Assembly: GCA_964399875.1 (NCBI GenBank)
Contig: CAYNRQ010000053.1
Location: 1 to 7,713, forward strand
Source: CAYNRQ01 sp964399875
GTDB lineage: Archaea; Aenigmatarchaeota; Aenigmatarchaeia; QMZP01
Reading direction: 5' to 3'
Length of the DNA: 7,713 nucleotides
A program made the translations under genes and the position numbers. This document shows, one piece after another, positions 4,853-7,713 of this stretch; position 1 is the stretch's first letter, and every line of letters starts with the position of its first letter. The notes beneath the pieces are model-generated. The model saw only the letters and a program-made list of their open reading frames with translations. It ran no database searches and was not told where the DNA came from.

Positions 4853-6219
4853 CTTCTTTTATGAAATACTGGTCCTCTGCCCCTTTTTACCTTTTTGATA
4901 CCCTTTAAGCATACTATCTGTTCCATTAATTGATGTGCGCTTTCATCCCATCTCATCCTGTAACCATACCTTTGGGCTCTTTTTTCTAGTGCAAAGCGTG
5001 CTTTTCGCCCGCCTTTCTCTTCGAATATTAAGTGTTCAAGTGCAAAGGCACACTGTTCAACAGATAAATCCCCCGGATCTACCTGGATGCCCCTTGCAAG
5101 CGGATCGTTTATGCCAACAATACCCTCTTTTTTAACTAACTCGGATTCAGGATATAGCAATTCCCTTGCATACTCGAACTTGGTTGTTATAACCGCCCTT
5201 CCTGTGCCAATCGCATCAGCCAAAACACCACTGGAGATCTGATCAAGGTTTGGGTAAAGCATTAGTATTACATTGGATGCTGCATAAAGCTTCATTAATG
5301 TAAAGTCATCCAGGAAATTATCAAAAACAACAACATCATGTTTTTCCCAGTCAACACCCTCAAAGCTCCTGATATAATCATCCGGTGTGCTTAGCTTGCA
5401 GTCGCTTATAGTTTCCTTCAGGCCTGACTCATATTTTCTATAAAGACTTCCTCCCTCAGCTTTCATAAACTTTGGATGACACTGCCCGGCAATAAGGTAA
5501 ACCATCCTTTTTCTCTGTCTTGGTGTGCATTTCTTTAATAGTTCCGCATAGGCTCTGATAGAATATTCATGCCCCTTGTTGGGTCCACGCAGTCCAAGCG
5601 ATGTGATGAGCATGATATTCTGGAGTCCCATTTCTCTCTTTATATTTAATCTGTCTAAATCAGTTGGGTTATATGGCCGAACGCCATGATGTATATGTTC
5701 TATCTTCTCCGGATGTTCTGAAATGTCTATTTCATATGGTTTTTCCATTAGCTTTTTTATTGCACTGTCTGTGTGAACCACAAGGGTATCGCTAAATCTT
5801 GAAAGATCCCTTAATGTCTGTAATTGATAAGGATCCGGATCGGATGGCACTGTGTGCAGGTAGCTAATGACAAGAAAACCCCTTTTCTTAGCCATTCTTG
5901 ACATGATTACAAAATTATCTTCTTTACCTTCCCTATTCTCCCCTATACCGAATTCATGCTGATTTATAATAACATCAGGGTTCTTAGACAGGGCTATCGC
6001 TGCAGCCTCTTTAACAGAATCAATCCTGTACTGGTCTGCTGTTAGATCTACAGGAAAACCATAACCTTCAGAATAGTCACCATCACCACACAGAGCAGTA
6101 ATCCTTATGGTTCCTACATCGCGTCTTTTCCCTAGTGCAGTAACTAAGTTAAATTTATACTTCCCTACACCACACTCACTTGGTGGGTAAGTGCTAATAC
6201 CACGAATATCTATTGGCAT
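4849..6219 (-). CDS. GT4-type (GT-B fold) glycosyltransferase
   Basis: 456 residues, cytoplasmic, no signal peptide. It should transfer a sugar from a nucleotide sugar; the substrate cannot be read. The N-terminal domain starts ISTYPPSECGVGKYKFNL (8-25), the family's STYPP-ECG--- motif, with INQHEFGI (85-92) and SYLHTVPS (119-126). The C-terminal donor domain shows HHGV (177-180), SLGLRGPNKG (207-216, with the Lys expected to bind phosphate), AGQCHPK (244-250), and DQISSGVLADAIGTGRAVITT (326-346). In most GT4 enzymes the last motif carries E-x7-E; here the equivalent positions are Gln327 and Asp335. The DQ-SSG-LA-A-G-G-AV-(S/T)T version is characteristic of one GT4 subgroup, so this is probably a subgroup trait and not decay. 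The gene is convergent with hypA and divergent from the transporter gene. A role in surface glycan or compatible-solute synthesis is only a guess. Confidence 0.9.
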   Translation of the reverse strand: MPIDIRGISTYPPSECGVGKYKFNLVTALGKRRDVGTIRITALCGDGDYSEGYGFPVDLTADQYRIDSVKEAAAIALSKNPDVIINQHEFGIGENREGKEDNFVIMSRMAKKRGFLVISYLHTVPSDPDPYQLQTLRDLSRFSDTLVVHTDSAIKKLMEKPYEIDISEHPEKIEHIHHGVRPYNPTDLDRLNIKREMGLQNIMLITSLGLRGPNKGHEYSIRAYAELLKKCTPRQRKRMVYLIAGQCHPKFMKAEGGSLYRKYESGLKETISDCKLSTPDDYIRSFEGVDWEKHDVVVFDNFLDDFTLMKLYAASNVILMLYPNLDQISSGVLADAIGTGRAVITTKFEYARELLYPESELVKKEGIVGINDPLARGIQVDPGDLSVEQCAFALEHLIFEEKGGRKARFALEKRAQRYGYRMRWDESAHQLMEQIVCLKGIKKVKRGRGPVFHKRS

Positions 6220-6240
6220 GGAAAAGAATAAATTTTAAAG

Positions 6241-6247
6241 TATTTAA
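6241..6247 (-). promoter_or_regulatory. Probable TATA box of the glycosyltransferase gene
   Basis: On the - strand the bases read ACCTTAAATACTTTAAAA before the start codon. TTAAATA begins 28 bases upstream of ATG 6219, the right distance for a leaderless transcript, and no ribosome site is present. TTTAAAAT at 6232-6239 is an alternative but sits rather close to the start. Confidence 0.45.
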
Positions 6248-6287
6248 GGTTTTCAGTGTGTTTTTGGAGCCTGAACAGAGATGTCAT

Positions 6288-6322
6288 TGATAAGTATCAG
6301 TTTTTTTAAGTTGCAAAAGCAA
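6288..6322. repeat. Two short palindromes in the promoter of the EamA transporter gene
   Basis: TGATA-AG-TATCA (6288-6299) lies just upstream of the likely TATA element (TTTTTTTAAG, 6301-6310, about 25-30 bases before ATG 6334). TTGC-AAAA-GCAA (6311-6322) lies between that element and the start codon. Both have the form of small operator sites for a regulator of the transporter. They are short enough to arise by chance. No Shine-Dalgarno sequence precedes ATG 6334, which fits a leaderless message. Confidence 0.3.
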
Positions 6323-6333
6323 TTATATATCAT

Positions 6334-7269
6334 ATGAAAAAAGAAACTTTTGGCACCCTTCTGGCCTTGTGCACAGCCATAATATCTGGTTTTGCCATAC
6401 CTGTTAATAAGATATTTGTCACAGGCCTTGATCCGTCTGTTTTCACAGCAACAAGAGCCCTTATTATAGGTGTTATGTTCATGTTTCTTTCTTTCTGGCA
6501 GCGGAGAAAGAAAAAGATGCTTGGAATCTTTGGAACCAGATTCGAGAAGTTTCCAAAGATACCATGGAAATATCTTATAGCAATAGGTGTTATAGGAGGC
6601 GGGTTTGCATTCCTCATGTACTTCACAGGTCTTAAATTCACAACAGCCGGCAGAGGAGCATTTCTGCACAAGACCCTGCCTGTTTATGCTACTGTATTCG
6701 CTGCCTTTTTCCTGAAGGAAAAGGTAAGCAAAAAGCAGTTCTATGCCCTTGTTGGCATGCTTCTGGGAACAGCATTAATCTATATAACCAAGATACCCCC
6801 TTCTGTTTTGTGGGCAGATCCCACTCTTGGTGATCTGCTTATTATTGGAGCCACGATACTGTGGGCCTTGGAAAACACCATGGCCAGAAAGGTTATGGTG
6901 GAGGGGGAGTCCAACTTTATTGTTAGCGCCGCAAGGATGTTTATAGGAGCCTTGGTTCTTTTTTCAGCAGTTGTTTTGCTTGGCCAGATTGACGCCCTGC
7001 TTGCCCTTAATGGACAGCAGGTTGTAAACCTTCTGATATCCACAACAATACTTTTTGGTTATGTGCTGACATGGTATTGGGCCATAAGGTATATCAATCT
7101 CTCAAAGGCATCCACCCTGCTTTTACTCGCACCAGTCATAAGCCTTGTGCTGGGTGTGGCCTGGCTAGGAGAGCCTGCTCCATACCTGCAGCTAATTGGT
7201 TCAGCTATCATATTAATAGGTGCATATTTTGTGGTAAAGATAAAGAGCGAGTTTGTTACAGGAGTTTAG
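6334..7269 (+). CDS. EamA/DMT-family (RhaT-like) membrane transporter
   Basis: 311 residues with about ten hydrophobic helices, the standard size and layout of the drug/metabolite transporter superfamily. Two EamA repeats are visible. The first covers ~6-150 and ends with GLKFTTAGRGAFLHKTLPVY, FAAFFLKEKVSKKQFYALVGMLLG. The second covers ~165-302 and ends with AIRYINLSKASTLLLLAPVI, LGVAWLGEPAPYLQLIGSAIILIGAYFV. The paired (G)L-(F/Y)---A-----L-P--------LGE motifs are diagnostic. A basic loop (57-78, RRKKKMLG and KFPKIPWK) lies between helices 2 and 3. Family members export amino acids, metabolites or nucleotide sugars; the sequence does not show which. It is divergent from the glycosyltransferase gene and apparently transcribed alone. 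No link to the hydrogenase genes is evident. Confidence 0.93.
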   Translation: MKKETFGTLLALCTAIISGFAIPVNKIFVTGLDPSVFTATRALIIGVMFMFLSFWQRRKKKMLGIFGTRFEKFPKIPWKYLIAIGVIGGGFAFLMYFTGLKFTTAGRGAFLHKTLPVYATVFAAFFLKEKVSKKQFYALVGMLLGTALIYITKIPPSVLWADPTLGDLLIIGATILWALENTMARKVMVEGESNFIVSAARMFIGALVLFSAVVLLGQIDALLALNGQQVVNLLISTTILFGYVLTWYWAIRYINLSKASTLLLLAPVISLVLGVAWLGEPAPYLQLIGSAIILIGAYFVVKIKSEFVTGV

Positions 7270-7323
7270 TGCCATGTCTAAGGGAGAAAGATGTGACCGG
7301 CGGCGAGGAGTTGACCAATTAAC

Positions 7324-7354
7324 TGTTTGAGATACTTTTTCAATTTTTCAAACA
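7324..7354. repeat. Inverted repeat downstream of the transporter gene, possible terminator
   Basis: TGTTTGA (7324-7330) and TCAAACA (7348-7354) are perfect inverted copies separated by a 17-base, T-rich loop. It lies 55 bases after the transporter stop. The T-rich loop (CTTTTTCAATTTTTC) by itself resembles an archaeal T-tract terminator; the stem is weak. The stretch from 7270 to 7374 contains no supportable gene. Confidence 0.3.
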
Positions 7355-7434
7355 ATAAAGGATTAAAAAATAAAGGGTATAGTCCCATTCCAGCCAACTA
7401 ATACCCCTATTACTTAGCAGATTCAATAACTTTT

Positions 7435-7465
7435 GGTAATTAGGTCATTTCCGGACCAAATTACC
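7435..7465. repeat. Strong hairpin overlapping the transposase stop codon
   Basis: GGTAATTAGGTC (7435-7446) and GACCAAATTACC (7454-7465) pair at 11 of 12 positions around a seven-base loop, ATTTCCG. The - strand stop codon (7445-7447) lies in it, so the right arm encodes the last residues of the transposase. It may end the transposase transcript or block read-through; some insertion sequences carry such structures near their ends. Confidence 0.5.
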
Positions 7466-7713
7466 CCCTATAATTAACTTCACTAACAGCTTAAATAAAT
7501 TTTCATATCTGTAGTTGAACCTGAACTCCATCCCCTTGAGATACAACGGACAATTGGCTCTGTTGATTCCATTATACTTGTGGAACGTTCCTTGGCATAT
7601 GACCAGAAACCTTCTATGCCGTTTATGTGCTTGTTGTACTCAACAAGCGTCTTGGTATAGTCAATCCTTTCATGCTTTCCGTAGATGTGGCAAGGGAGTT
7701 GTAACTTCTGAAG
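7445..7713 (-). pseudogene. IS1595/IS1016-like transposase, C-terminal part, frameshifted
   Basis: Reading the - strand from the window end gives IDYTKTLVEYNKHINGIEGF, then WSYAKER, matching the H-NGIE-FW--AK-R motif of IS1016/IS1595-type DDE transposases, which carries the last catalytic residue. At about 7585-7590 the frame breaks. Shifting back by one base continues the family pattern: FHKYNGINRANCPLYLKGME, then FRFNYRYENLFKLLVK, ending at TGA 7445-7447. The expected codons (CGT TTC CAC) would need three T where the sequence has two (CGTTCCAC), so the break is a single T loss in a T run. In the unshifted frame the protein would end early in unrelated sequence. The N-terminal part is outside the window. 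It could be a dead copy or a sequencing error; programmed frameshifting is not typical of this family. Confidence 0.75.

Larger units (their letters stand above)
7375..7713 (-). mobile_element. 3' end of an IS1595/IS1016-like insertion sequence, continuing past the window
   Basis: The transposase remnant at 7445-7713 marks the element. Its outer boundary is not proven. A plausible end is near 7375, where GGGTATAGTCCCATTCCAGCC begins after an A-rich tract (TTAAAAAATAAA). GGGTAT (7375-7380) is repeated inverted as ATACCC (7401-7406). IS1595-family elements make 8-bp target duplications; the flank here is AAAATAAA, but the partner copy would lie beyond the window, so neither the terminal repeat nor the duplication can be confirmed. 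Confidence 0.5.

Noticed and set aside
7071..7322. + strand frame containing CAGCGLA-like cysteines at the end of the transporter gene
   Set aside because: It overlaps the second EamA repeat in another frame, and the cysteines come from the helix codons read out of phase.
7274..7330. Tiny open frame of 18 residues after the transporter
   Set aside because: Too short, no ribosome site that decides it, no known peptide pattern.
7585..7590. Programmed -1 frameshifting of the transposase
   Set aside because: There is no classical slippery heptamer (such as A AAA AAG) and the family is normally encoded in one frame. A lost T in a T run explains it more simply.
1..7713. tRNA, rRNA, CRISPR array or riboswitch
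   Set aside because: Intergenic stretches are all short. I saw no cloverleaf, no spaced direct repeats of CRISPR size and no known riboswitch pattern on either strand.

Overview
The window looks like archaeal chromosomal DNA. Arg is mostly AGA/AGG and Ile is often ATA. TATA-like boxes sit about 25-30 nt upstream of several start codons that have no Shine-Dalgarno site (probably leaderless mRNAs), while internal operon genes have GGTG-type ribosome sites. The gene content (membrane-bound [NiFe] hydrogenase subunits, HycI, HypC, HypA, EamA and GT4 proteins) fits an anaerobic, hydrogen-metabolising archaeon of the euryarchaeal or DPANN kind. I cannot place it more precisely.

Layout. (1) 2-885, + strand: the 3' end of a membrane-bound hydrogenase operon, made of the C-terminal part of a NuoH/EchB/HyfC-like membrane subunit and, overlapping by ATGA, a two-cluster ferredoxin subunit. 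(2) 897-2479, - strand: hycI, the protease that trims the hydrogenase large subunit, followed downstream by an unusual coiled-coil protein with SHOCT-like helical repeats at its N-terminus and an apparent OB-fold at its C-terminus. (3) 2561-3742, +: a DEAD-box RNA helicase whose motif II reads DETD, divergent from hycI across a short shared promoter region. (4) 3774-4852, +: a compact maturation operon of overlapping genes: a small HypC, a 189-residue protein joining an unrecognised N-terminal domain to a second HypC-like domain, and HypA. (5) 4849-6219, -: a GT4-type glycosyltransferase whose stop codon overlaps that of hypA. (6) 6334-7269, +: a ten-helix EamA/DMT transporter. (7) About 7375 to the window end, -: the 3' end of an IS1595/IS1016-like insertion sequence whose transposase is frameshifted.

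How they fit together. Regions 1, 2 and 4 form a hydrogenase neighbourhood. The membrane arm and ferredoxin carry electrons and ions, HypA delivers nickel, HypC proteins take part in building the Fe(CN)2CO group, and HycI cleaves the finished large subunit. HypB, HypD, HypE, HypF and the catalytic subunits are not in the window.

The most interesting point is the maturation operon. The small HypC keeps the N-terminal Cys2 but has Gln where HypC normally has its conserved His. The fused HypC-like protein keeps that His but has its Cys internal. The two look like complementary half-proteins, next to a HypA with a shortened (CxC) zinc-site spacing.
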